Of a DNA stretch of 59,462 bases, positions 8,310 through 17,032 are shown piece by piece. The stretch's first letter is position 1, and each line of letters begins with the position of its first letter. The stretch covers positions 393,849 to 453,310 of the forward strand of contig NZ_LBMK01000002.1 in NCBI RefSeq assembly GCF_001005295.1, in the 5' to 3' direction. Source of the stretch: Streptomyces yangpuensis (lineage in GTDB: Bacteria; Actinomycetota; Actinomycetes; Streptomycetales; Streptomycetaceae). The notes beneath the pieces were generated by a model that had not been told where the DNA came from, ran no database searches, and worked only from the letters and a program-made list of their open reading frames with translations. The translations under genes were made by a program, and so were the position numbers.

Positions 8310-8640
8310 TCGTGCTGCACAGCCCTTTGTCGATAGAGACGGCGACATGCCAGGTGTGACCTTTCCCACGCAACGGAGAATTGCCTTGCGGTGTCGAGGT
8401 CCGGCAGAGTCTGGTTTCCGTCAGGCCCCGCATACGGCACACCTGTATCTCCCGTGAGGTACGCGCAGCACCACAACTCCACAGCCGATGGCCGTATGCC
8501 GCCCGCAGTTTCACGCGGCAGCCCCCGCAGGGGAGTTGCCCACGGGCCCGTGCCTCCAGTGACCGTCGCACCACGGAGGCCAGAGTCGAGGGCACTCTTG
8601 CTCCGCGCGGTCACTGCGGACGCTGCTGGAAGGACACCGT
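8310..8640 (+). promoter_or_regulatory. Gene-free 330-bp leader region of the lytic transglycosylase gene
   Basis: No ORF here has convincing coding character. The region must hold the promoter of the transglycosylase gene and possibly a long 5' leader; Streptomyces muralytic genes are often controlled by leader RNAs such as the ydaO c-di-AMP riboswitch. I looked for the ydaO core (GGGGAACC...GTCAGCTAACC-type blocks) and did not find it. No other riboswitch class was recognised. Confidence 0.35.
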
Positions 8641-9333
8641 GTGAGCCGGATCTCGGTCCGGGGGTTCGCAGTGGCTTCGGCCACCGCGGTCACCACCGTC
8701 GGCGCAGTCGTGGGCGTTGCCACCGGCGACCCCACGAACGATCTCGAGACGACCGCGTCCGGGGCGACCCTCCTCGCAGACATCCCCGCCGGCGACCAGG
8801 CGGAGGTCCAGAGCGCGTCCCTGACGCAGCAGGCCGACACCATCGCGCACGCCGCCGATGCCGACGCCAAGCGCTCCGCCGAGGAGGCCGCCCGCCTCCA
8901 GGCCGCCGAGGACGCCAAGTCCAAGAAGGCCGAGGCGCAGAAGGCTGCCGACGAGAAGGCGAAGAAGGAACGCGAGGCGAAGGAAGTCGCCAGCCGCTCC
9001 GCCGCCCGCGACGCCGGTGACTTCGCCGTCCAGAGCTCCTACACGGTCGCTCAGGTCAAGGCCATCGCCCAGCAGATGGTTCCGGCCGGTCAGTTCCAGT
9101 GCTTCTCGAACATCATCAACCAGGAATCCACCTGGAACTACCTGGCCGTGAACAAGTCCTCCGGGGCGTACGGTCTGGTCCAGGCGCTCCCCGGTTCGAA
9201 GATGGCCTCGGCCGGCGCGGACTGGCGCACCAACCCCGCCACGCAGATCAAGTGGGGCCTGAACTACATGGAGGACCGCTACGGCAGCCCGTGCGCCGCG
9301 TGGACCTTCCACCAGGCCAACGGCTGGTACTGA
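8641..9333 (+). CDS. Secreted lytic transglycosylase-like protein (SLT domain)
   Basis: 230-residue exported protein. The GTG start (GGAAGG about 7 bases upstream) gives a signal peptide whose hydrophobic core is VASATAVTTVGAVVGVATG. A charged, Ala/Lys/Glu-rich region follows at about residues 70-125 and should form a coiled coil or helical stalk. The C-terminal domain (about 135-230) is a goose-type/SLT lysozyme fold: E162 in NQESTWNYLA is the expected catalytic acid, followed by GAYGLVQA and a final AWTFHQANGWY. It should cleave glycan strands of peptidoglycan, in growth or sporulation. Such small helical-stalk transglycosylases are common in Streptomyces. It is monocistronic, bounded by a terminator at 9375-9403. 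Confidence 0.85.
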   Translation: MSRISVRGFAVASATAVTTVGAVVGVATGDPTNDLETTASGATLLADIPAGDQAEVQSASLTQQADTIAHAADADAKRSAEEAARLQAAEDAKSKKAEAQKAADEKAKKEREAKEVASRSAARDAGDFAVQSSYTVAQVKAIAQQMVPAGQFQCFSNIINQESTWNYLAVNKSSGAYGLVQALPGSKMASAGADWRTNPATQIKWGLNYMEDRYGSPCAAWTFHQANGWY

Positions 9334-9374
9334 CGGCCTCCGCCGCACCGCGGCGGCACAGCTCGACCCCGGGT

Positions 9375-9403
9375 AGCCCCGCACCGTCGTACGGTGCGGG
9401 GCT
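9375..9403. terminator. Hairpin terminator after the transglycosylase gene
   Basis: Perfect 13-bp stem (9375-9387 with 9391-9403) and a 3-base loop, 42 bp after the stop codon. Confidence 0.75.
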
Positions 9404-9462
9404 CCTCGCGTGTACGGTCATCGGGGTGTGCCCGTAGACGGGGGGCGGGGGAAGGAAGTGAC

Positions 9463-10839
9463 ATGGCGAAGAGGGAAGGCTGGCTCGGCCGGCTGGGCAG
9501 CAGGCTGACCGCGATGGAGGCGCGGCTCAACGAGCGGCGCGCCGAGGTCGAGAGCGGCGGCGATCTGCCCGAGCGGCCGCGGCCGGACGCGGCGGCTCCG
9601 AAGGCTCCCGAGCGGGCCGGCGCCCATGCGCAGACGCACACGGTCGCCACGGCCGCCCCGGTCGCGGCGGAGCGCTACCGGCGCCCGGAGCGGCCCGACC
9701 CGGCGAGCGTGGTCCCGTGGGGGATGCGCGTCGCGGCCGAGGCCAGCTGGAGGCTGCTGCTGCTCGCCGGGATGCTCTGGGTGCTGATGAAGGTGATCAG
9801 CGAAGTCCGCCTGGTCGTCCTCGCGTTCGCGGCCGCCATGCTCGTCACCGCGATGCTCCAGCCCTTCGTCGTCCGGCTGCGCAGGCTCGGCATGCCGCGC
9901 GGCCTCGCCACCGCCGTCACCGCGGTCCTCGGCTTCGTCGTCATCGGGCTCGTCGGCTGGTTCGTGGTCTGGCAGGTCATGGAGAACCTCGACGACCTCT
10001 CCGACCGGGTCCGCGACGGCATCAACGAACTCAAACTCTGGGCGCTGGACAGTCCGTTCCACGTGACCGAGAAGCAGATCAACGACATCGCGAAGAACCT
10101 CAGCGAGACCATCGGCACCAACACCGAGCAGATCACCACCGCCGGTCTCCAGGGCGTGACGGTCCTCGTCGAGATCCTCACCGGCATGCTGCTCGCGATG
10201 TTCTCGACGCTCTTCCTGCTCTACGACGGCAAGCGCATCTGGAACTGGGCGCTCGGTCTGGTCCCGGCCGCCGCCCGCGCCGGGGTCGCCGGCGCCGGTC
10301 CGCGCGCCTGGCGCACGCTGACCGCGTACGTCCGCGGCACGGTCATCGTCGCCCTCATCGACGCCGTCTTCATCGGCCTCGGGCTGTACTTCCTGGACGT
10401 GCCGATGGCGGTGCCGCTGGCCGTCTTCATCTTCCTGTTCGCCTTCATCCCGCTGGTCGGTGCGGTCATCTCGGGCGCTCTCGCCGTCGTCGTGGCGCTC
10501 GTGACCCAGGGGGTGTTCACCGCCCTGATGGCGCTGCTGGTGGTCCTGGCGGTGCAGCAGATCGAGGGCCATGTGCTCCAGCCCTTCATCCTCGGCCGGG
10601 CCGTACGGGTCCACCCGCTCGCGGTGGTGCTCGCGGTGGCCGCCGGCGGGATGATCGCGGGCATCGGCGGGGCGGTCGTCGCCGTTCCGCTGGTGGCCGT
10701 CACCAACACGGTGGTGGGTTACCTGAAGGCGTACTCGCGCGACCAGCACCACCTCGGGGCGGGGATGGTCGGCCCGGCGCCGCACGGCTCGACGGCGCTG
10801 GGCGTGGCACCCGACGACGAGGAGTACCCCCGGCCGTAG
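9463..10839 (+). CDS. AI-2E family transporter (PerM/YdiK type membrane protein)
   Basis: 458-residue membrane protein of the AI-2E transporter family, whose members export autoinducer-2, act as Na/H antiporters or have unknown cargo. Residues 1-80 are a charged cytoplasmic N-terminal extension. Membrane helices follow at about 90-140, then a soluble stretch with LSDRVRDGINELK, and further helices between about 230 and 430. The family signature is the segment LAVFIFLFAFIPLVGAV followed by a Gly/Ala-rich helix and QQIEGHVLQPFILGR, which is well conserved here. The ATG at 9463 has GGAAGG 5 bases upstream; the frame is open further left but without a better start. Cargo cannot be inferred from the neighbours. 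Confidence 0.85.
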   Translation: MAKREGWLGRLGSRLTAMEARLNERRAEVESGGDLPERPRPDAAAPKAPERAGAHAQTHTVATAAPVAAERYRRPERPDPASVVPWGMRVAAEASWRLLLLAGMLWVLMKVISEVRLVVLAFAAAMLVTAMLQPFVVRLRRLGMPRGLATAVTAVLGFVVIGLVGWFVVWQVMENLDDLSDRVRDGINELKLWALDSPFHVTEKQINDIAKNLSETIGTNTEQITTAGLQGVTVLVEILTGMLLAMFSTLFLLYDGKRIWNWALGLVPAAARAGVAGAGPRAWRTLTAYVRGTVIVALIDAVFIGLGLYFLDVPMAVPLAVFIFLFAFIPLVGAVISGALAVVVALVTQGVFTALMALLVVLAVQQIEGHVLQPFILGRAVRVHPLAVVLAVAAGGMIAGIGGAVVAVPLVAVTNTVVGYLKAYSRDQHHLGAGMVGPAPHGSTALGVAPDDEEYPRP

Positions 10840-10972
10840 GACCCGCCGGGCCATGTCCGGCCGGATCGCGGCCACCGGAGCCGGACGTCGGGGCGGTCCG
10901 GGCTGCCATGATCGAAGGCGTGCGGGCGCGGCTGGTGGCGCCCGGGAAGCAATGGTGAACGGGGGGACAGGG

Positions 10973-11668
10973 ATGATCAGCGATCCGGAGCTCGACGGCG
11001 GGTGGCAGACCGACCGTGCGGAAGGGCCGGCGGAGCGGCTCGCACCGCACGGAGCGGAGGCGGACGGCCCGGGGGCACGGCGGCCGTGGCTGTGGGCGCT
11101 GAGCGGGGCCGCGATCGCCTCGGCGGTGTGGGCGGGCGGGCTGTACGCCTTGGGGGACCGGCTCGCCGCGCCGGAGCTCTCGTACCGGGCCGCGGAGAAC
11201 CTCTGCGAGGACTTCCGGGCCCGTGCGCTGGGCCAGATCGCTGGAGACCTGCACCGCTACCGGCCGGTGAACAAGGAGCACGACCACCCGGCCGTGCGCG
11301 GGGCCGTCTGCGAGCTGCGGAACGGCGAGAGCGTGTCCAGCCTCACCGTGCGGGCGCAGGTCGATCTGCACAGGAAGACCGATCCCGCGCCTGAGTTCGA
11401 CGTACCGTCGCTCGGGCTCGTCGCCGCGCTCGGTGCGGGGAGCACCGAGGCGGTGCAGGGTCTCGGTGAGCGCGCGGTGTTCTTCACGACCCCCGGGGAC
11501 GGGGTCGTCCAACTCAGGGTGCTGGACGGCGGGGCGGTGTTCACGATCGAGGCCTACGGCACCGGCACGGTACAGAACGCGCCGACTGACACCGCCGTGA
11601 TGCAGGCGGCGATGGTTGAGGACGCCCGCGCGCTGATGACGGCATTGAAGGAGCAGGGGGCGGGATGA
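10973..11668 (+). CDS. Hypothetical single-pass membrane protein, first of a tandem pair
   Basis: 231-residue protein of unknown function. An acidic/Pro-rich N-terminus (MISDPELDGGW...) is followed by one membrane helix (about residues 38-60, WLWALSGAAIASAVWAGGLY) and an extracytoplasmic domain with two conserved cysteines, one in NLCEDFRA and one in GAVCELRN. The next gene is a clear paralogue with the same start MIS-PELDG, helix, Asn-Leu-Cys motif and C-terminal VEDARALM repeat. The ATG at 10973, preceded by GGGGGGACAGGG, is chosen because it aligns with the paralogue's start. Its stop overlaps the next start (ATGA), so translation is coupled. Confidence 0.7.
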   Translation: MISDPELDGGWQTDRAEGPAERLAPHGAEADGPGARRPWLWALSGAAIASAVWAGGLYALGDRLAAPELSYRAAENLCEDFRARALGQIAGDLHRYRPVNKEHDHPAVRGAVCELRNGESVSSLTVRAQVDLHRKTDPAPEFDVPSLGLVAALGAGSTEAVQGLGERAVFFTTPGDGVVQLRVLDGGAVFTIEAYGTGTVQNAPTDTAVMQAAMVEDARALMTALKEQGAG

Positions 11669-12384
11669 TCAGCGAGCCCGAGCTCGACGGGGCATGGGAG
11701 TCGGCGCGCCCGCCGGAGGTCGCCCAGGACGATGCCCGGGACGGCGCCGTGCCCGCGCGGCGGGCGGACCGGGTGTGGTGGTGGGTCGCGACGGCCGTCG
11801 TGGTCACGTCCGCGCTGTGGGCGGTCGGGCTGTACGCCTTCGCCGACCGGCTGCGGCCGACGGAACCGGAGGTCCGGTACGCGGTCACGGACAACCTGTG
11901 CAAGCAGTTCGAGGCACCGGCCCTCGGGCGGGCGATGGGCGGCTTCGCGGACTCCAGCCCGAACAGGACCGGCCGGCATCCGGCCATGGACTGGGCGTCG
12001 TGCAGCTACGACGGCGGCGGCTCGGGCGGGTCGGACGGGTTCTCCGCCCTGTTCCTGGTCGAGCTGCACAAGAAGAGCGATCCGGCGCCCGAGTTCGCAC
12101 TGGGTTCGTTCTACGAGCGGCTCTTCGAGACGGACGTCCCCTGGGAGGAGGTGCCCGGCCTGGGGGAGCAGGCACTGGTCCGCGTGCCCGAGACCGGTGA
12201 CGGCCTCCAGCTGCGCGTCCGTGACGGCGGCGCGGTGTTCACCGTCGAGCTGGCGGTCTTCGGTTCGCGCGACGAGGAGACCGACGCGGGAGCGACCCCG
12301 CCGGCACGGCCCGACCCGGACGCTCTGACGGCGGCGGCCGTCGAGGACGTGCGGGCGCTGATGGCCGCACTGCGCAAGGACTGA
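11665..12384 (+). CDS. Hypothetical single-pass membrane protein, second of a tandem pair
   Basis: 239 residues, paralogous to the preceding protein over its whole length: MISEPELDG start, a membrane helix at about residues 32-55, DNLCKQFEA (Cys), WASCSYDGG (Cys) and LHKKSDPAPEF, ending in VEDVRALMAAL. The two shared cysteines probably form a disulfide outside the cell. Residues between them differ, including a Gly/Ser-rich loop in this copy. Known function: none that I recognise. The pair is followed by a strong bidirectional terminator and then the convergent ahpD gene, so nothing in the context points to a role in peroxide defence. Confidence 0.7.
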   Translation: MISEPELDGAWESARPPEVAQDDARDGAVPARRADRVWWWVATAVVVTSALWAVGLYAFADRLRPTEPEVRYAVTDNLCKQFEAPALGRAMGGFADSSPNRTGRHPAMDWASCSYDGGGSGGSDGFSALFLVELHKKSDPAPEFALGSFYERLFETDVPWEEVPGLGEQALVRVPETGDGLQLRVRDGGAVFTVELAVFGSRDEETDAGATPPARPDPDALTAAAVEDVRALMAALRKD

Positions 12385-12391
12385 CAGTGCA

Positions 12392-12429
12392 GCAGGGGCC
12401 CGCGACCGTTTCCGGTCGCGGGCCCCTGC
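12392..12429. terminator. Bidirectional terminator between convergent transcripts
   Basis: Perfect 17-bp stem (12392-12408 with 12413-12429) around TTTC. It separates the tandem membrane-protein operon (plus) from ahpD (minus). Confidence 0.85.
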
Positions 12430-12445
12430 GTCGTACGGGATGCCG

Positions 12446-12982
12446 TTACTCGCCGGCGATGGCGGCCTCGGCGTCGAGGGTGACCGCGACGGCCTGGATC
12501 ACCGAGGCAATCTTGAAGGCCTCCTGGATCGTCTCGCGGTCGACGCCGGCCTTGCGCAGGACCTGCTCGTGCGAGTCCAGGCACTGGCCGCAGCCGTTGA
12601 TCGCGGAGACCGCGAGGGACCACAGCTCGAAGTCGATCTTCTCCACGCCAGGGTTGCCGATGATGTTCATCCGCAGGCCCGCGCGCAGGGTGCCGTACTC
12701 CGGGTCGGAGAGCAGGTGCCGCGTGCGGTAGAAGACGTTGTTCATCGCCATGACCGCGGCGGCGGACTTGGCGGCGGTGTACGCCTCGGGCGAGAGGTTC
12801 GCCTTCGCCTCCGGCTCCAGCTCACGCAGGACGCGCGGGGAGCGGGCGGCTATCGCGCAGGACAGGACCGTGCCCCACAGCTGCTGCTGCGGGAGGTCGC
12901 TGTTGCCTATGACCGAACCGAGGTTCAGCTTCAGGTCCTTGGCGAAGTCCGGGACGGACGCCTTCAGGGAGTCGAGGGACAT
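12446..12982 (-). CDS. ahpD: Alkyl hydroperoxide reductase AhpD
   Basis: 178-residue AhpD, the thiol protein that in actinobacteria passes electrons from lipoyl proteins to AhpC and has weak peroxidase activity itself. The redox motif is [11 protein letters not shown] with C131, C134 and H138; E118 completes the proton relay. Length and sequence match the family end to end. It is the second gene of an ahpC-ahpD operon, 3 bp after the ahpC stop, and is expected to be induced by peroxide through the divergently encoded OxyR. Confidence 0.95.
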   Translation of the reverse strand: MSLDSLKASVPDFAKDLKLNLGSVIGNSDLPQQQLWGTVLSCAIAARSPRVLRELEPEAKANLSPEAYTAAKSAAAVMAMNNVFYRTRHLLSDPEYGTLRAGLRMNIIGNPGVEKIDFELWSLAVSAINGCGQCLDSHEQVLRKAGVDRETIQEAFKIASVIQAVAVTLDAEAAIAGE

Positions 12983-12985
12983 CCG

Positions 12986-13540
12986 TCACTCACCGGCCAG
13001 CAGCGCGCCGGCGTCGATCGTGGCGTCGCCCTTGTTCCAGTTGCAGGGGCACAGCTCGTCGGTCTGCAGGGCGTCGAGGACCCGCAGGACCTCCTTGGGG
13101 TTACGGCCCACGGAACCGGCGGTCACCATCGAGAACTGGATCTCGTTGTTCGGGTCGACGATGAAGACGGCGCGCATCGGCAGGCCGTCCTCGCCGAGGA
13201 TGCCCAGCTCGGCGGAGAGCTCGCGCTTGATGTCCGACATCATCGGGAAGGGCAGGTCACGCAGGTCGGCGTGGTCCTTGCGCCAGGCGTGGTGCACGTA
13301 CTCGGAGTCCAGGGAGAAGCCGAGGACCTGCGCGTCACGGTCGGCGAACTCGTCGTTCAGCTTGCCGAAGGCGGCGATCTCGGTCGGGCACACGAAGGTG
13401 AAGTCGAGCGGCCACGCGAAGACGACCTTCCACTTGCCCTCGTAGGTCTTGTGGTCGATCTGCGCGAACTCGGAACCGGCCTCGAGCGAGACACAGGCGG
13501 TCAGGTCGAAGGCGGGGAACTTGTCACCAACAGTGAGCAC
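12986..13540 (-). CDS. ahpC: Alkyl hydroperoxide reductase AhpC (2-Cys peroxiredoxin)
   Basis: 184-residue cytosolic peroxiredoxin that reduces hydrogen peroxide and organic peroxides. The peroxidatic cysteine is C51 in FTFVCPTE. The C-terminal DELCPCNW offers C164 and C166 as resolving cysteines, the extra-cysteine arrangement of actinobacterial AhpC that is recycled by AhpD instead of AhpF. Start is GTG 13540 with AAGGAG 6 bases upstream; a longer frame exists but runs into the regulatory region. Divergent from oxyR across 138 bp. Confidence 0.95.
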   Translation of the reverse strand: MLTVGDKFPAFDLTACVSLEAGSEFAQIDHKTYEGKWKVVFAWPLDFTFVCPTEIAAFGKLNDEFADRDAQVLGFSLDSEYVHHAWRKDHADLRDLPFPMMSDIKRELSAELGILGEDGLPMRAVFIVDPNNEIQFSMVTAGSVGRNPKEVLRVLDALQTDELCPCNWNKGDATIDAGALLAGE

Positions 13541-13678
13541 GCGCTCTCCTTGATCAATGGGAAATGACCCCTTTTGGGGGGCTTTCCGAGGGGGTTGGAC
13601 GTGTCTCACATGCTGGCACAGCCTGCATTGATTATGGAAATAGCTAGTCTTGTTATGGGTGATCGGAGGTACCTATCA
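13541..13678. promoter_or_regulatory. Divergent ahpC/oxyR promoter region with probable OxyR site
   Basis: The 138-bp gap between the divergent starts is A/T-rich compared with its surroundings. It contains ATAGCTAGTCTTGTTAT at 13640-13656, preceded by GATTATGG, which fits the loose ATAG-N-CTAT spacing of OxyR half-sites. Known Streptomyces OxyR regulates ahpCD and itself from this gap; the exact half-site assignment is my inference. Confidence 0.55.
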
Positions 13679-14626
13679 GTGGCTGTCGGTAATAGGGGAG
13701 CGAAGCAACCCACCCTCGCTCAGTTGCGCGCCTTCGCGGCGGTCGCCGAGCACCTGCACTTCCGTGACGCCGCCGCGGCCATCGGGATGAGCCAGCCGGC
13801 GCTCTCCGGCGCCGTCTCCGCGCTGGAGGAGGCCCTCGGCGTGCAGCTGCTGGAGCGCACCACCCGCAAGGTGCTGCTCTCCCCGGCGGGCGAGCGGATC
13901 GCCGTCCGGGCGCAGGTGGTGCTCGACGCCGTCGGCGGGCTGCTGGAGGAGGCGGAGGCGGTACGGGCCCCCTTCACCGGGGTCCTGCGACTCGGGGTGA
14001 TCCCCACCGTGGCGCCCTACCTGCTGCCGACGGTGCTCGGGCTGTTCCACCGGCGCTACCCGCGGGTGGACCTGCAGGTGCACGAGGAGCAGACCGGCTC
14101 GCTGCTGGAGGGGCTGGCCGCCGGCCGCCTGGACCTGCTCCTGCTGGCGGTGCCGCTCGGCGTACCCGGCGTGAGCGAACTGCCCCTCTTCGACGAGGAC
14201 TTCGTCCTGCTCGCCCCGCGCGACCACCCGCTGGCCGGACGCCGGGACATCCCGCTCGACGAACTGCGCGACCTGCAGCTGCTGTTGCTGGACGAGGGGC
14301 ACTGCCTGCGGGACCAGGCCCTGGACATCTGCCGGGAGGCCGGGCGGACCACCGGGGCCGATGTCACCACGACCGCCGCCGGACTGTCCACGCTCGTACA
14401 ACTGGTCGCCGGGGGAATGGGGGTGACGCTGTTGCCGCGGACCGCGCTGCGGCTGGAGACCGCCCGCAACGAGTACCTGTCCACCGGCTGCTTCGCCGAG
14501 CCCGCGCCCTCCCGGCGGATCGCCCTGGCCATGCGCACGGGGACCGCCCGCCAGGAGGAGTTCGCCGCGATCGCCGCAGCCCTGCGCGAAGCCGTACGCC
14601 CGCTCCCGGTCTGGCCCACCGACTAG
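13679..14626 (+). CDS. oxyR: Hydrogen peroxide-sensing LysR-family regulator OxyR
   Basis: 315-residue LysR regulator. The winged helix-turn-helix covers residues about 13-72 (LAQLRAFAAVAEHLHF...SQPALSGAVSALEEALG). The effector domain carries the two OxyR redox cysteines, C209 in DEGHCLRD and C218 in DICREAG, with the usual nine-residue spacing, so it should sense peroxide by disulfide formation. GTG 13679 is preceded by GGAGG at 9 bases; upstream in-frame codons exist but would cover the operator. It is divergent from ahpCD, which it is expected to activate. Confidence 0.93.
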   Translation: MAVGNRGAKQPTLAQLRAFAAVAEHLHFRDAAAAIGMSQPALSGAVSALEEALGVQLLERTTRKVLLSPAGERIAVRAQVVLDAVGGLLEEAEAVRAPFTGVLRLGVIPTVAPYLLPTVLGLFHRRYPRVDLQVHEEQTGSLLEGLAAGRLDLLLLAVPLGVPGVSELPLFDEDFVLLAPRDHPLAGRRDIPLDELRDLQLLLLDEGHCLRDQALDICREAGRTTGADVTTTAAGLSTLVQLVAGGMGVTLLPRTALRLETARNEYLSTGCFAEPAPSRRIALAMRTGTARQEEFAAIAAALREAVRPLPVWPTD

Positions 14627-14680
14627 GGGGTGTGGCCGGGCCGCGGGGAGCGGGCGTACGGGTTCAGGGGCGTACGGGTG

Positions 14681-17032
14681 TCACTCCGTACGCAGGCCGT
14701 CAGGGCGCATCATCCGCAGCAGCGGCGGCAGGCTGAGCAGGGTCACGGCGGCCACCACGCCCGCGCCGACCCCGGTCATCCCGAGCACCGAGGGCCAGTC
14801 GATCCGGACCGGCTGGGCGGCCATCGACATCAGGACGGCTCCGAGGGAGGTGCCCACCGCGGCCGCCAGCACCAGGCCCAGCACGATCGGCACGGCCGTC
14901 TGCCAGAGCACCGACAGGCTCAGAGTGGAGCGCTTGGTACCGAAGGCGACGAGCGAGGACAGCAGCTTCCGCCGCTCGCGCAGCTGCTCCAGCTGGGAGA
15001 CGAACAGGCTCCCGCCGATCAGGACCAGTACGGCGGCGGCGCCGAAGAACAGCCCCGTGCGGATCGAGGAGAAGCCGGCGGCCTGGGTGCTGTGCCGCAG
15101 CGTCATCGCCGTGACGAGCGGGTCCGCCTCGAAGACGGCGTTGCGCGCCCGGTCCAGGGCGTCCGGACCGGACTCGTCGACCTGCACGAAGACCTTCGCG
15201 TCCGGGAAGTCGCCCAGCTCCTTCGGTGCGACCGACGGGGTCACCAGCAGGCCGGTGCGCAGGGCCCCGGAGGGGTCCTCCCGGGCGGGGACCGTACGGG
15301 CGCCCGCCGGGACCTGCCACTTCACCGGACCGGGCCGGTCGTCCGGCTCGGACGCGTAGCGCCGCACGTTGCCGACGAACAGCTCCTCGCCGGGCTTCGC
15401 CGTGCCCCCGTAGATCCCCGTGGAGGAGGGGCCGGTCAGGACGAAGGCGTCGCCCTCCTTGCAGGAGTCGAGCGTGGCGACCTCCCCGAGCGCGGCGCAG
15501 GTGCCGACGGTCACCTGGATGGTGTCCTCCTCCGCGGGCATCCCGTGGGCGGCCTGCGTGGAGGTCAGGGCGACCGCGCGGGTGACGCCCTGTACGGAAG
15601 CGATCCGCCGTGCGAGGTCGTCGACCCGGGCGTCCGACGCGCGGTTGGCCAGGACGGCGACGGCGGCCCTGGAGGGGTCCTGGCCGGTCGACTCGGTGTA
15701 GTCGCCCTCGACGCCCGCGAAGAGCATCTGGAGGGCGATGGCACCGGCGACGGCCACGGCGATGCCGTTGACGAGCCGGGCGGCGCCGCCGCTGTCGACC
15801 TGGAGCCGGCGGACCGCCAGCTGCCAGGAGACCGGGCCGCCGGCCGTCTTCCCCACGAAACGCTCCAGCAGCCAGGGCAGCAGCACCGTGATCCCGATCA
15901 GCAGGAGCGCCACGCCACCGCTGACCTGCCACTGGTTGAACCTGCCGTGGTTGTTGCCGCGGCCGCCCATGGGCAGGAGCAGTCCGATGCCGACGAGCGG
16001 GAGCAGCAGCCGCCACCAGATGCGGCGCCGGGAGGGCTTGGCCGTACGGACGACGCCGAGCGGCTCGATGACCACGCCGCGCAGCGCGAACAGGGTCACG
16101 GCCACCGCCGCCGCGGGCACCGCGACGGCTACCAGGGCGGCCAGCCAGGGCGCGGGGTCGAGGTCGGCGGGGAAGACGCTGCGCTGCCGGAGGCTGACGC
16201 TGCCGACCAGGGAGCGGCCGACGGCGAAGAACCCGGTGCCCAGGACCAGTCCGACCACGGAGCCGGCCAGCGCCTCGCCGGCCGCGATGCGGCGCACCAT
16301 CCGGCTGTCCGCGCCGACCAGCCGCAGCGCGGCGAGCCTGCGGTCGCGCCGCTCCCCGCCGAAGCGGACGGCGGTCGCGATGAACACGGCGACGGGCATC
16401 AGCAGGGCGACGAACGTCAGGACGACCATCAGCATGAGGACGGGGTCGAGGGTGTCGCGGTCCGTCTCGTAGCCGAAGCTCGTGATGCGCTCGACGCGGT
16501 GGTCATCGGGGCCGTTCTTGGTGAGGGTGTCGCTGCCCAGGTAGAAGAGCAGTTCGCCGGGGCCGACCAGGCCCTGGTCCCCGACGATCTCGCTGACCGG
16601 CCCGTCGAGCCGTTCGCGCAGCAGGGCGCCCTCGGAGGACTTCAGCAGCCGGTCCAGGGCGGGGGAGAGGGCCAGCTCGCCCGGGCCCGGGATCTTCTTC
16701 AGGCCCGGCGGCAGCGGGGCGTGGGGGCCCTCCGCCCGCAGGACGTGCCCCTCGATGTCCTTGCGCTGGTACGTCTGCCCGATCCTGGCGTACAGGAGGG
16801 TGTCGGGCCCGGGGGCGTCGGCCGTGTCGGAGTGCATCGTCGACCGTGCGTCACCCCGCTCGTACCGGGCGGTGAGGGCTCCGGGGATGGCGGTGCTGAT
16901 CAGCAGCAGTGCGACGCCGAGACCGACGCCGACCCCGGTGAGCAGGGTGCGGATCCACCCCTCGCGGCCGCCGCCGAAGGCGAAGCGGGTGCCCATGCCG
17001 AGGTCCCGGGTCCATACCCGCGGCCGGCTCAT
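14681..17032 (-). CDS. ABC transporter permease, FtsX/MacB-like
   Basis: 783-residue membrane protein with two FtsX-type permease cores. One N-terminal helix (about residues 28-50) is followed by a large extracytoplasmic domain. Helix clusters lie at about 210-320, 340-400 and 420-450; a second extracytoplasmic domain spans about 460-610 with cysteines in GTCAALG and DSCKEGD; final helices are at about 620-640, 670-700 and 720-760. Such type VII ABC systems do not move cargo through the membrane but transmit force or extract lipids and drugs. It starts in an ATGA overlap with the ATPase gene and belongs to a PadR-ATPase-permease operon. Confidence 0.88.
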   Translation of the reverse strand: MSRPRVWTRDLGMGTRFAFGGGREGWIRTLLTGVGVGLGVALLLISTAIPGALTARYERGDARSTMHSDTADAPGPDTLLYARIGQTYQRKDIEGHVLRAEGPHAPLPPGLKKIPGPGELALSPALDRLLKSSEGALLRERLDGPVSEIVGDQGLVGPGELLFYLGSDTLTKNGPDDHRVERITSFGYETDRDTLDPVLMLMVVLTFVALLMPVAVFIATAVRFGGERRDRRLAALRLVGADSRMVRRIAAGEALAGSVVGLVLGTGFFAVGRSLVGSVSLRQRSVFPADLDPAPWLAALVAVAVPAAAVAVTLFALRGVVIEPLGVVRTAKPSRRRIWWRLLLPLVGIGLLLPMGGRGNNHGRFNQWQVSGGVALLLIGITVLLPWLLERFVGKTAGGPVSWQLAVRRLQVDSGGAARLVNGIAVAVAGAIALQMLFAGVEGDYTESTGQDPSRAAVAVLANRASDARVDDLARRIASVQGVTRAVALTSTQAAHGMPAEEDTIQVTVGTCAALGEVATLDSCKEGDAFVLTGPSSTGIYGGTAKPGEELFVGNVRRYASEPDDRPGPVKWQVPAGARTVPAREDPSGALRTGLLVTPSVAPKELGDFPDAKVFVQVDESGPDALDRARNAVFEADPLVTAMTLRHSTQAAGFSSIRTGLFFGAAAVLVLIGGSLFVSQLEQLRERRKLLSSLVAFGTKRSTLSLSVLWQTAVPIVLGLVLAAAVGTSLGAVLMSMAAQPVRIDWPSVLGMTGVGAGVVAAVTLLSLPPLLRMMRPDGLRTE

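Noticed and set aside
8310..8640. c-di-AMP (ydaO) riboswitch
   Set aside because: Expected conserved blocks of the aptamer were not found in this leader.
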